Shown: one piece after another, positions 20,052 through 30,461 of the stretch
Layout of the letters: every line of letters begins with the position of its first letter
Numbering within the stretch: the first letter of the stretch is position 1
Origin: Saccoglossus kowalevskii
Taxonomy: Eukaryota; Hemichordata; Enteropneusta; Harrimaniidae
DNA length: 30,461 nucleotides
Direction: 5' to 3'
NCBI RefSeq assembly: GCF_000003605.2
Contig: NW_003130854.1
Location: 2,809,157 to 2,839,617, forward strand
The notes under the pieces: generated by a model
Told to the model about the DNA's origin: nothing
Seen by the model: only the letters and a program-made list of their open reading frames with translations
The model's database searches: none
Program-made: the position numbers and the translations under genes

Positions 20052-20210
20052 CTAATATATTAGACAGTACCACAGGGCAATGACACTGTTTGTCATAAAA
20101 GTACTAGCACCAGATGAGGAACTGAGAAACTGCAATGATCCTTGGTGTACAGTACCTGTAAAAACAACTTTACTTTCTGGTTCATCACATATCTTCACTA
20201 AGAGTAGTTC
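20052..20210 (-). pseudogene. Protease-like fragment, N-terminal part
   Basis: Open minus frame of 52 codons ended by TAG at 20054-20052. It contains TGTVHQGSLQF, then SGASTFMTNSVIALWY. In OTU/UL36-type cysteine peptidases of repeat elements, a G-x-x-HQ-x-x-x-F motif is followed by G-x-QC, where C is the nucleophile. Here the matching stretch reads GASTFMT, so the catalytic Cys appears lost. Confidence 0.5.
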
Positions 20211-22255
20211 TTATATAATAATGATACAAATAAAGTGCAAGAATCCAGAAACGTGAAATTGAACTGTTATGTGCAGAGACACACATATTTATGTTTGAAT
20301 TGACAGGAATCCTCAAATAAAAAAAGAGGACCTGCAAAACTGTATATAACTGTCAGTCACGCTGCGAATAGTATCCTTTTATAATATATGCAGTTCCAGT
20401 GGTTTGATGAAAATACAAATCCTAGGCCTGCTATTACATTTTTGTAATAAATGGTAAAAATTCAATATTTAGCTGACTTAGTTTAGTATAGAGAACTTAA
20501 CAACAATGCAAAACCAAGTGAAATTTTGCACACAACAATCAATAACAATATTATTTTTATTGCACATTTTCAGTCGACTGCGGGCCAAAGAGCGCACAAA
20601 CTACAATTATACCAGTCAGCTCTGTTTTGGCGCCTACTTTTTAATATTCATATTGATTAACACGTCCTCGTTTGGAACACGACGTCATCATATTCTAGAA
20701 CTGAAGCCACTAATTTGTGGCGTTGCTAATTGAAATGAAATCGAACAAATTTGACACGCTGAGTGTTCTTGTCAACAGGGGATTCTCACGGCAATGATCA
20801 ACTGTTGATCAACGGTTGGCCCATCAGTATCCGAGTCCTAGTGGAATTTCTGTAAGAAACGTGCGACGATTCTCTAATCATCAAGGTATACACCCTCAGC
20901 TCTGGTAACTTTGAAGTGAGTCTCAATGCTATAACTGTATACTTTCAGTAAGTTTAAGAGCTAATCTTTACAACAGACCATAATGATCATTGTTTCGCCT
21001 TGTATCAGATTTGTATTTGTCACTATAATGTTTATTCTAATAACTTGTAAAAAGATACTTTCCTTATCTTCTGTATGCCATACAGATTATAAAAGTCATG
21101 ATCATATGCATATTTAATTTGTATGCGTATTTGCTAAATTAATGCGCCATTTACGTTCGAAGTTAACACGATATTCCCAAATAATCTGACTTACAATGAC
21201 ATGTAAGCAATATTACCTACACTTTATTTAATGCGTTGTGCAAGTGTCCTCGGCAAACATTGTTCTTAGTAGAACACCGGGGAGTATACCACACCAAAAA
21301 TAATATCGCACGTTAACTTCGACATTTATTCTTGTCCTGGTTCGCACAAATGCGTCACACAAACCCAGAAGATTTATTACATCAAAATGCGTTGACAGGA
21401 GGATTATTCAATGTGTGGTATTGTTTAATTCTTGATTCAAAAATTATTAAACATATTAAAAAACTGTCAAATGTAATTTAAGAATTTGTTTTATTTGTAA
21501 AGTGTAAAAACCCATGTTTTACTGTAAATGGAACTTTTTTTGTTTTCAAATTGGACATCAATCATAATGTGATCGATAAGGTAGCGTACAGACTGAATTT
21601 TTGATGTTTTACCGATTGCTATGAAAACCAGTTACAATGGGAAACACGTTGAACATTTGTTTTCGATTTTCGATTTCATTTACGATTTATTTTCGACATT
21701 ACAATAATCTTTTCTTTGAACGTTTAATTTTTGACATCGGCTATGTCGTGATCAGTGAATTGCCGATCCAAAAAAATGTTTGACTTCCGTTACATGTTTA
21801 TCTCATAGAACAATAGCTGTGGAAGTCATAGGCAAAGGAAAATATGCGGAAATTAAGCATGGCGATCAATCAGAGCAGGATGGCGCCACTACCACGCTGT
21901 TTGTATCCGGGGGGGGGGGGCAGTGCAAGCCTCCTAAATAACAAGGTAAATTACACGTTAGAGAGGCATTTTTTCTGGCAAAGTTCTCACCAGGTTAGTG
22001 ATAGTTATTCACGATTTGCATTACAATGCATATATGTAGCAATAATGACTCACCTCTTCGATTTTGTTAGTGTTCGCCTTTGTAATCTTTGCGACTTTTT
22101 GCTCACAAAAAAGGGTAACACAATGGAACCTGCAATTTTATGAAGCATGGCAACGAATTGAAAACTTTGCCGAGATAGTATTAGAAAAAAGAAAATAAGC
22201 ATGAACACTATCGATGAGACTTTAAATACGTTGCCAAATTAATTTTCATTGAAAT
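20211..22255. other. No gene seen
   Basis: Two kilobases of AT-rich DNA with short open frames lacking splice sites or recognisable motifs. It contains a 17-bp palindrome (20795-20811) and a G12 run (21909-21920). Confidence 0.55.
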
Positions 22256-23842
22256 GTGAAGTGTAATGTAGTGGAATTCAGGTTCAAAGTGCGAAACTAG
22301 ATTGAAAAGAACTGGAGTAGTGGTGCAAAGTGCGAAATAGATTAGAAAGTGATGGAAAAGTTGTGCAAGAGGGAATATAGCTTAGAAAGTACTGGAATAG
22401 TGGGGAAAGGTGTAACACAAGAATGCAAAGTTGTGGAATAGTTGTTCAATCAGCGAAACAAGAAAGAAAAGTGGTGGAATTTAGGTTCAAATTGCGTAAC
22501 ATGAGTGGAGAGTGGTGGAATAGTGAATCAGATGCAAAAGTGCGTAACTAGACCTGAAAGAGATTAATATAGTGATGCAGAGTGTGAAACTAGATTGGAA
22601 AGTGGTGGACTGGTAGTGCAAAGTGCGAAACCTGATTTGAAAATGGTGGTATAGTTGTGCGAAACTAGATTGCAAATGCTGGAACAGTGATGCAAAATGC
22701 GAAATTAGAATGCAAAGTTGTGGGATATTAGTACAAAGGGCGAAACTAGGGAGGAAAGTTATAGAATAGTGTTGCGAAGAGTGAAACGAAATTGGAAAGT
22801 GCTGGAACAGTGCTGCAAAGTAGGAAACTAGATTGGAAAGTGCTTGAATAATGATGCAAAACTGCAGGGATGTGGAATAGTGGTTCAAAATGCGAATCTC
22901 GATTGAAAAGCGCAAAAATAGTGATGCAAAGTGGGCAACTAGATTGGAAAGTGCTAGAATAGTGGTGCAAAGTGATGAAATTGAGGTTCAAAGTGCGATT
23001 GGAATGTGCTTGAATAGTGGGAAAAAGTGTAAATCTTGCATCCAAAGTTGTGGAATAGTGGTGCAAAATGCGAAACTAGATTGAAAAGTGCTGGAATATT
23101 GGTGCAAAGTGCGAAACTAGAGTGGAAAGTGCTGGAATAGTTGTGCAAGTGGGATTATAGCTTGAGAGAGAAAAATGGTGGAATTCAGATTCAAAGTGCG
23201 AAGCATGAGTGGAAAATAGTGCAATAGTGGTACAAAGTGTGAAACTAAATTGAAAAGTGCTGTAATAGTGGTGCAAGTGGGAAACTAGAGTGGAAAGAGG
23301 GGTTATAGTGACGAAAAAATGTGTAACTAGATTGGAAAGTAATTAATTAGTGATGCAAAGTGCGAAACTAGATTTGAAATTGGTGTAATGGTGGTGAAAA
23401 TTGCGAAACTAGATTGCAAAATGGCAGAATATTGGTGCAAAGTGCGAAACTAGATTGGAAAGTGCTGGAATAGTGATGCAAATTGCGAAAGAAGATTTGA
23501 ATAGTGGTGGAATAATAGTGCAAAATGCGAAACTAGAGTTGAAAGTGCTGGAGTAGTGATGTAAAGTGCAACACTTGAATGCAAGGATGTGGAATAGTGG
23601 TGCAAAGGGCGAAACTAGGATGGAAAATTGAAGTTCAAAGTGCGATTCTATATTGGAAAGTGCTTAAATAGTGTTGTAAAGTGCAAAACAAGATTCGAAA
23701 GTGCTAAACTAAATTGTGGAATAGTGGTGCAAAGTGTGAAACTAGTGTGGAAAGTTGGTGAATTAAAGTTCAAAGTGCAAAACTAGATTGGAAAGTGCAG
23801 GAGTAGTAGAACAAAGTACGAAACTAGAGTGGAAAGTGGTTG
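22256..23842. repeat. Degenerate 41-bp tandem repeat (satellite), ~38 copies
   Basis: Successive units of about 41 bases have two consensus halves: GTGCAAAGTGCGAAACTAGA, then TTGGAAAGTGCTGGAATAGT. They recur with substitutions and small indels across ~1.6 kb. Some units are shortened or carry GGAATTCAGGTTCAAAG variants (near 22275, 22475, 22980 and 23185), which hints at a longer higher-order period. Because 41 is not a multiple of 3 and the minus strand has few stops, chance frames reading HHYSSTFQSSFALC-like sequence appear. They are not genes. Confidence 0.92.
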
Positions 23843-25257
23843 TGGGGTTTGCTGTGGTGAAGTCTTCATTGAACGTGTTGTCATCTGAACGTCAGTTTGT
23901 AAAAACTAAATAGAATATGAGCTTAAACCATCAAAACTAATCGATAATGTTTAATTCTCATCAGAACAAAAACCATGACAAAAATTGGTTTATTTCCAGA
24001 TCACACGTATCTCCGATGGCAGCCATTTTCTTAAAGTCAAACAATCACAAAATGACGTCACTGGAGTAGGTGTTTCTTATGGACTTATGGTTACTCCAGT
24101 AATGCAAACATGTAATTTGGCACCGAAGCGTGTATGTACTGCTCACAGTCTTTTAGGAGAAAAGTATATAAATGTGTTTTTCCCATGCATGCATGACTGA
24201 GAATAGACAACAATACATACCAAGAGACCAAAGGCAGACAACCTTTCAATGGTGTACTCACTGTTCCATTTTTCCGAGAGAAGTTCCTACTACAGTGGTC
24301 ATCTATTGAACTCAGGTTTAAAGTATAGTAATAAATATGCAAAGTTACGTCATTCGTCTGGGATATCTCATGTTATGTCATTTTGAACAGCGAAAATAAG
24401 ACAAGAAACAAGTATATACATTTATACCAAGGTTATGAACATCCAGATAATGCACTAATGAAGTGCATTCGTTCACATATTTAAACTCCACTTGGTTTTG
24501 CAGCGCTCCATTCAGTTTTTTCTTAGTTGTGTTGATACACTTCAAACGATTTCTACCTCTGAAAACAGAGCTGAATACATGTTTAAGATGCATGTAATCA
24601 CTCAACCAGAGACGAATGGGCAGGGCTCCAGAAGGAGTACCTACACTTTATGCAATTTTTTTAAAATTATGCTAATTTATTAATGACGTAGCAGTTTCTG
24701 TGCTCATGAATATTCATTAATTTACAGATTTACAGCTGGCAAAATGGAATCTGCCGACCCCCCTAGGCCGAAGTAACTGACCAATCCCTTAACAAAACTT
24801 ACCTTGACTTGGGTCTTGTTTATCTCTTGTCACAATCTGGAAACTGTTGAACAAATTGCGCGTCGTCCAGTTTAAGACGTAAGTTATTTTATTATTTATT
24901 CTTTCAGTTTTGTATAGTGGAGTTTTGTAATGTTTAATATTTTTTCGCGACGTTCTTTGCTTACTTGTTTACGGTTTGAGAGATTTCAGTTCATTTGATT
25001 TACGTTTTTACGGTAGCTCTGAGCGGGACTCAAACCCACTGTCTTTTCAAGCTAATTTTGTTTTATTTTGATGGCACGCTTGTGTACCACGCCACGACGT
25101 TGGTCGTTAAGTGGTGTTCATTTTCTAACTACTCCAGTGTTACGATGAGCGTCACAAAATTCGTGTGTCGGTACTGCTTTTAGATCTGTGCCGACGAATG
25201 TTATTATACCGTATTATATTTGCTCAAAAATTCTCACATGCTTCACTCACATTTTTG
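23843..25257. other. No gene seen
   Basis: AT-rich single-copy-looking sequence after the satellite. Short frames on both strands have no splice, motif or composition support. Confidence 0.5.
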
Positions 25258-25450
25258 TAATACTGTAAAAGGATTAATTATTCGCTGGGTTTTAATTTTC
25301 CTTATTTTGCTGACTGGAAAATGCGCTAAAATAAAACCCAGTGAATATGTAAAATTTAGCATAGAACACATTATCTAAATGATGAAACCATGAATTAAAA
25401 ACCCACTGAATATGCTTAAAAGACTAAATCAGTGAAATTTAAACAGTAAT
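25258..25450. mobile_element. Candidate MITE with ATTCGCTGGGTTTTA foldback
   Basis: TACTGTAAA near the left end and TTTAAACAGTA at the right end are imperfect inverted ends of a ~190-bp segment. Inside, ATTCGCTGGGTTTTA (from about 25279) pairs with TAAAACCCAGTGAAT (to about 25346), and AAAACCCACTGAATAT recurs near 25400. AAT borders both ends and could be the target duplication. No coding capacity. Confidence 0.45.
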
Positions 25451-26864
25451 ACACATTTATGTAATAGTTTGCATACTAATAAGACAATTTTCAGCTCTTA
25501 CACCGATGCCCTGTGTCATATTGTATAGTTTTTTGTATACTAACGTGTATAATATTTATGTATGGTTTTATGGGGAGCAGTATGTGGTTAAGTTGAAACT
25601 TCTACAAGCTAAAGATGCAACCGGTAGATAACTAATGAATCAAATTCACACCTTTTATCGCCGGAGACCGAACCTAAAAGAAAAAAAGGTGGTAAAATGT
25701 GAACAATACGTGATTGGTTGAAATTAAATTGTTCTGATTGGCTGTCGATACATACAGCTGAAATCTGGTGTGAGGCTATAAAACGAAGTTCAATAATTTC
25801 GCTCATACTTGATGATTTACGTACAAAGTAGGTGTTAGCTCGTCACACTCTTATCTAAAACTATGCGAGCAAAACAAACAACAAAAGCTAAAACAAAGTG
25901 TGAACAGCAGTGAAAACAACGATGTAAACAGCTGTGAAAAACGAGGATTACAACAACGAGCTAAAAGCGCTTCATTAAAGGTTCCACTTTCATTTTCTTT
26001 AAAACAACTGTACTTAATCATGGAGCAATTGTGGGGTTCGTGAGAATATCTAACTATATAACAGCAGCCACGATGAATGAAGGTTTCAGTATACAACAAA
26101 TGCTCTTGTAAATTGCTCTGTGATTAGTCGGCGAATTCCGCTGAACAGAGGTATCGTTGAAGATTGATATGGGCACTGTGTCAGATGTAATAGGGCGTAC
26201 AAAAAAGTGAAACCACATAAAAACTATAAAAAGAGAAAATATTAAATATATTACAACAAATAACAAAATAGCCCGTACAATACATAAGATTTTAATTAGA
26301 TGTTTTCTAGTGCAATAACATATTATCCTTCTATATGTTTTGACATATATACTGGTAGTGTGACCCGACTCCAAAAAAATTGTAAAACATATGGTTATCT
26401 ACCCTGGATCGAGGTCAAGTCACAAAGAGCGCAATTATCTCAGCAGCGGGACAGGTTCGATTTATTTATTGAGTGTTACGTTAAACAAGTCATTGTTGGA
26501 AATTAGTAAAAAATGTATTCATGCCAAAAATAATTTTAATATGGACCAGAGAGTTACTAATTGTGAGTGTATAATTGACCGGTCTAGTATCACAATAAAT
26601 TATATGTATCAAAATCGATGTATATGGTCAAAAATTACGACTTGTAGAGGTCACCATTGTGTTTGGAATTTGTTCAACTGTGACTTCACCACGATCGATT
26701 GCAAATGATTGATGTACTAAAACAGGAGATTGCCCTTAGGGCGAGTAATTGGATTGTGTCGTTATACTGCGAACCATGTTGGCATAAACAAATTACCATT
26801 GTTGCGGACAAGTACATGGGTAATTTACGACGTCAATGTATATTCATCTTTGACAACATCACTT
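25451..26864. other. No gene seen
   Basis: Open frames up to ~106 codons occur on both strands but overlap each other, lack splice sites in phase and match nothing I recognise. Confidence 0.5.
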
Positions 26865-26959
26865 TGCAGTGTAGTGTAGTGTGGTGTGATGTAGTGTAGT
26901 GTAGTGTAGTGTAATGTAGTGTACTGCACTGTACTGAACTGTTCTGTACTGTACTGTAA
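26865..26959. repeat. Pentanucleotide microsatellite (AGTGT)n passing into ACTGT units
   Basis: Tandem GTAGT/AGTGT units with a few substitutions, changing near 26920 to GTACT/CTGTA units that end by 26959. Confidence 0.9.
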
Positions 26960-27039
26960 TTGGTGCGATAATATGAAATCAAAGAAGGCTTAGAAAAAAC
27001 TCCAATGTGCTGAGAGTATTGGAGACACATTAAAAATAA

Positions 27040-28150
27040 TTCGAAATTACTTGTACTTGAGATATTGATGGAAAAGCTGAAAACTTAACTGAAAACTAAT
27101 TATGCAAATCAGAAAATTAATATGAACAGATTTTAGTGTAAATCTAATGAGATCTGTACAATGTAACAGACCATCTATGTACCAAGTTTTATTGAAATGT
27201 GAATAGAATAAAAAATATGAATTATTATGCTAATTAGGGAATTAATATGAACAGATTTTAATCCCAAACTAATCAGGTTTGTACATTGTCCTACAGCATT
27301 CATGTACAAAGCGTCATTGAAATGTGATAATTAGTACTAGTACTTGAGATATCAGTGTGAAAATTGAAAATTGATTAATTATGAAATTAGGTTATTAATA
27401 TCCATAAATTTTTACCGAAAACTAATTGTATCTCTGCATAGTTCTAGATTCGTTAAAATGTGATGATTAGTACTCGAGATATTAGTGGAAAAGCTGAAAA
27501 TTAATTAATTATGCAAATTAGGTAATTAATATGCACAATTCTTTACCCTAAAACTAATCAGGTCTCTGCATAGTCCTAAAGGATCTATGTACTAAGTTTC
27601 ATTAAAATGTGATGATTAGTACTTGAGATATCCGTGGAAAAGCTGCAAATTAACTAATTATGCAAATTAGGTGATTAATATGCAAAAACGATCAATCTCT
27701 ACATAGTCCTTGAGTATCTATGTACCAAGTTGCATTGAAATGTAATGCTTACTACTTGAAATATCAAAAGCTGAAAATTATGTAATTCAGGTCATTAATA
27801 TGTACTGATATTACCCTAACAACTATCAGGTCTGTGATGATTAGTACTTGAGATTGACTAATAATTAAGCAAATTGTGTAATTAATATGCACGGATTTTC
27901 ACCAAAAACTAATTAAAACCTTAGTTCAGAGCATCTATGTACCAAGTTTCATCAAAATCCAATGAGTGGTTGTTTAGATATCAGTGGAACAGTCATGGAA
28001 CAGCTAAAAATTAGCTAATTATCATGCAAATTAGTATGCATGGATTTTTACCAAAAATGTTTACTGACCAAATCTGCGCATTGGCCCAGAGCATCTATGC
28101 ACCAAGTTTCATCAAAAACCGATATATGGTTCTTGAGATAGCAGTGGAAC
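27040..28150. repeat. Degenerate tandem array, ~125-155-bp units
   Basis: About eight units share ATGCAAATTAGGTAATTAAT (at about 27102, 27227, 27381, 27511, 27660, 27780, 27865 and 28024). Each is followed by a TTTACC..AAACTAATCAGG block, a CTATGTACCAAGTTTCAT block and TACTTGAGATATCAGTGGAA. Spacing varies from 125 to 155 bases. The array runs straight into an ACAG/AC microsatellite. Confidence 0.85.
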
Positions 28151-28159
28151 AGACAGACA

Positions 28160-28200
<41 letters not shown>
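28150..28200. repeat. (ACAG)n-(AC)n microsatellite
   Basis: ACAGACAGACAG leads into about 17 AC units with one G interruption near 28195, closing the array on its left. Confidence 0.95.
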
Positions 28201-28829
28201 TCATTATATAGGTTGGATTCGCAGTATTTATGTGTTCAAACAAAACAAATAGGCGTCACTTATTTGATATTGCAATTCAGTGCAAGACACGGGATGTCCG
28301 GAGTCGCCAATTTGTTGTGAATATAAGAAAACGATGACATGGATTTGTCGAGCGAACCATACAATGCAAATCAGTGCACGTAGTTGTTAGTATCAGACGA
28401 TGATTGCATGGGGAAAATACTCTTCTCACCTTTAAACTAGAGCAAGTTAGTTGTATGTAAAAATACTTGGTTTACCCAGAATGCAATTGAAGCACGTTGT
28501 AAGAGATCATGTCCATACAAGAGCATAGATTTGCCTGACAGCCAGAAGTTCCAACCATTAATTTAACTACCAAAAGAAAGTACAAACCCCGCCTTCTTTG
28601 TTTTTAGTCAACATTGCCAACATTTGACGACATGAACGTTTTTATACAGGTGTCGCATTGAAGTTTTTACAGTTTTTCAGCAATTGGACTGGTGATTGTA
28701 AGGGAATATATTGTTTTACAACAGAAGTCACACGCACTCGTCAGTGTTGTTACATTCATTGCTATTTAATATATTTAGAAACCAAAATTTTCTCTACTCA
28801 GAATTGTAAATATTAACATCCACCTAGCG
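28201..28829. other. Upstream region of the TSP1/EGF gene
   Basis: No gene seen. An AT-rich TTTAATATATTTAG at about 28765 lies ~65 bases before the start codon and could serve as a TATA-type element, but this is weak. Confidence 0.35.
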
Positions 28830-29295
28830 ATGAAACGTCTATTTAGATTACTATTTGTTCTGACTGTGTTGATATGCTTCCTCGCTTTTTCTGATGCTTG
28901 GCGACGGCGACGACGACGAAGATCACCAGCACCGCCACCGCCGCCGCCGCCGCCCCCGCCTCCGCCACCGCCACCGCCACCGCCACCGCCACCACAATGT
29001 TATGCGACAAGCTGTCAAGTTGGGGAATGGAGTAATTGGTCACCATGTTCCCACGAGTGTGGTACTGAAGGACTGAGACACAGGTCTAGATCTGTTACGC
29101 ACTCAGCAAGCTGCGGTGGGTCTTGTTATTATGCCTTATCGGAGAGTGAATCATGTAACTATCCCGGATGTAATGGTCACGGCACTCCAGAAAATGGATA
29201 CTGCATGTGTTATAACGGGTGGCACGGCTTATGTTGCGACGAATTATTAGAATTAGATGAGGATGAGGACGAGGTTGATGAGGACGAGGATGAAG
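28830..29295 (+). CDS. TSP1/EGF gene, exon 1 (whole ectodomain modules)
   Basis: Begins at the ATG and ends GATGAAG|GTATGT. Unspliced, the frame would stop after GMFM at 29309, giving a secreted, anchorless form. Arg7 and Pro21 are encoded by CGA and CCG/CCA triplet runs (28902-28994), which are likely length-polymorphic. Confidence 0.88.
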
Positions 29296-30071
29296 GTATG
29301 TTTATGTAGACTTTAACACAATTGACTTGCTCTCATGCAATCTTTCTAAAAAGAATACCGTCCTTGTACCATCTATCACACAACTTGTGTGTATAGTAAT
29401 TGCTGGATTTATAACATCGAAAAATCCTGAAAATATTTATTTATTTGGCCCAGTTATTTGTACAAGAGACAGAGACTCCGCGTGTCAGTGACACATTTGC
29501 AGCAAAGGGCATTTATGAGTCTGATACAATACGTTTCAGTCAGCATGGAAAACCGAGTTAACAAAACAAAACAAGGCACAAAATAATAAGTAAGAAAATA
29601 AAAACTTTTGTCCCACCCGAGCTGAAATCATTGACAATGATCTTCTACAGAATACCGTATTTTGAGTAACTTTAATACCGCATAACATTTTTATTTTCTC
29701 TGGGAAGAAAAGCAGAAACCCTTATTCTGTGTATCCATTTCTAATTTATGTTATTTTATTCATTTGCAGATGTTGATATCAAGAATGAGAATACTATTTC
29801 AGTTACAATTACTAATGGTATGTCATAGTGCATTCTAGCATGTTATATAAACATAGTGTATTTAAAATATGGAGTTTTTCCCAATACCTTTAGTAAGATA
29901 CAGGCAACAACATATTTATTATGATTAAATGACTTACTATTTGCTCTGCTGATTTATGTATTATCTTCTTTATTTTCAGGAGATATTGCCTTGATTTCTG
30001 TGGGATCCATAACTGGAGTTGGATTTGTGTCTATTGTTATTTACGTATGTTGGAAAAAATGCAATTCTTAA
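28830..30071 (+). CDS. Type I membrane protein with one TSP1 domain and an EGF-like module (3 exons, 201 aa)
   Basis: Spliced CDS 28830-29295, 29770-29817, 29980-30071 (606 nt). Both introns are GT-AG and phase 1 (GAAG|GTATGT...TTTGCAG|AT and AATG|GTATGT...TTTCAG|GA). Layout: signal peptide (residues 1-23, LFRLLFVLTVLICFLAF core); W24; Arg 25-31; SPA; Pro 35-55; TSP1 domain from C57/C62 to C109 with W67-x-x-W70-x-x-C73, C77 and C95/C99; EGF-like end C114...C125-x-C127...GLCC136; Asp/Glu stalk 141-158; one TM helix about 174-194 (IALISVGSITGVGFVSIVIY); and the tail KKCNS. TSP1 modules bind matrix, glycans or receptors, so a cell-surface adhesion or recognition role is likely but not shown. The start is the first ATG and gives a clean signal peptide. 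Confidence 0.88.
29770..29817 (+). CDS. TSP1/EGF gene, exon 2 (stalk)
   Basis: 48 nt between CATTTGCAG and G|GTATGT. Encodes VDIKNENTISVTITN, phase 1 on both sides, so it is symmetrical and could be skipped without a frameshift. Confidence 0.83.
29980..30071 (+). CDS. TSP1/EGF gene, exon 3 (TM helix and tail)
   Basis: After the acceptor CTTTATTTTCAG (ending 29979), 92 nt encode the TM helix, then CWKKCNS and TAA at 30069-30071. ATTAAA at 30170 is a possible variant poly(A) signal. Confidence 0.85.
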
Positions 30072-30461
30072 TACATGTAGATATGTTACGTTCATAGTTC
30101 GTTTATTTGTACTTTTACATTTATATTCTCTGGCTGATATTTTGACTAATCCTACAATAGATCAATCTGATTAAAATCTGATGTAGTGTAGGGGCTTTAA
30201 TTATTTTGGCTATAAACTTATTTTAATTTTAATTTTTATTACTTTTGTTATTAATGCCCTTTTATTTTATTATTTTACTTTGATTTTGTGATTTTTTTTT
30301 TAATTCCGCCCTATCTACATCTGATCCGACGCCTATGTAAGTCCCGTTCAAATCTCGCGTAAGTAACGGCCAATCACAGCCCCCCCCCTTTTATACAGGC
30401 TGTCGGTTTACTTTTCAGTGTAGCGATACTCTACGGGCAATCTTTCTGTACATTATATTTT
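30072..30461. other. 3' flank of the TSP1/EGF gene
   Basis: T-rich sequence, with C9 at 30380-30388. No further gene can be seen before the window ends. Confidence 0.5.

Larger units (their letters stand above)
17771..20210 (-). pseudogene. Decayed minus-strand gene: OTU/UL36-like protease and FEN1/XPG-like nuclease fragments
   Basis: Reading the minus strand from 20210 to 17771, a series of coding-quality fragments appears in order but in changing frames with stops between them. First is a protease-like part (20210-19660). Then come two short pieces (19320-19203 and 19076-19017). Last is a nuclease-like part (18707-17771) with a DEMFMFN...HKTF region, an NHEGD-R-WLH region, GGCDC, and FWDTFYTNAQFITGE. 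I infer that the whole derives from a repeated, probably mobile, invertebrate gene combining these domains. FEN1/XPG nucleases carry an EAEAQ-type acidic motif and a GCDY motif; the relic shows NHEGDCRV and GGCDC at comparable places. At least two frame changes and an in-frame TAG make function unlikely unless unusual splicing removes them. It lies 254 bases beyond the second TIR element. Confidence 0.6.

Noticed and set aside
20795-20811. 17-bp palindrome TGATCAAC-T-GTTGATCA
   Set aside because: Perfect but isolated; no associated gene, repeat or duplication.
22487-23276. Minus-strand open frames of 64-142 codons with HHYSSTFQSS-like repeats
   Set aside because: They lie wholly in the 41-bp satellite. 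The unit length is not a multiple of 3 and the same motif appears in shifting frames.
24995-25060. tRNA-like T-arm on the minus strand (GTGGG TTTGAGT CCCGC)
   Set aside because: No matching acceptor stem, anticodon arm or D-arm at the right distance; probably chance or a SINE remnant.
26054-26374. Minus-strand 106-codon frame with a hydrophobic stretch
   Set aside because: AT-rich DNA yields such hydrophobic frames by chance; no splice or homology support.

Overview
The window is intron-rich, AT-rich animal nuclear DNA. Evidence is GT-AG (and one GC-AG) introns with matched phases, a thrombospondin type-1/EGF-like membrane protein, and many decayed DNA-transposon copies, satellites and microsatellites. 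The recurrent TACATGTA words, the repeat types and the style of the TSP1 protein point to a marine invertebrate (hemichordate, cephalochordate or lophotrochozoan). I cannot choose among these from sequence alone. A 605-base run of N (10091-10695) is an assembly gap inside an intron.

Left half (292-16153, + strand): the 3' part of a large gene for a coiled-coil protein. I assembled 13 exons whose splice phases all agree, giving 707 C-terminal residues and a stop at 16151-16153. The 5' part lies outside the window. The protein is almost all heptad-rich coiled coil with one Ser/Thr/Asp-rich break. It looks like a cytoskeletal, centrosomal or meiotic coiled-coil protein, but I do not recognise the family. 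Its last introns hold a TIR element with a 9-bp target duplication (11922-12575), a repeat with an AGCTCCGC hairpin and ~155-bp internal repeats (10962-11414), a broken RecQ-like helicase exon (12957-13113) and other repeat candidates.

Middle (16154-22255): a second, younger member of the same TIR family (16929-17516, ~122-126 bp TIRs, perfect 9-bp duplication). It is followed by a decayed minus-strand gene (17771-20210). Fragments of that gene resemble an OTU/UL36-like cysteine protease-type domain and a FEN1/XPG-like nuclease, broken by stops and frameshifts. The remainder has no recognisable gene.

Right part (22256-30461): a ~1.6 kb degenerate 41-bp satellite, a MITE-like foldback, a pentanucleotide microsatellite, and a degenerate ~125-155-bp tandem array ending in a CA microsatellite. 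Last is a complete three-exon gene (28830-30071, +) for a 201-residue type I membrane protein: signal peptide, Arg7, Pro21, one TSP1 domain, one EGF-like module, an acidic stalk, a TM helix and a five-residue tail.

The two intact genes show no sign of working together. The main interest is the repeat and mobile-element content.
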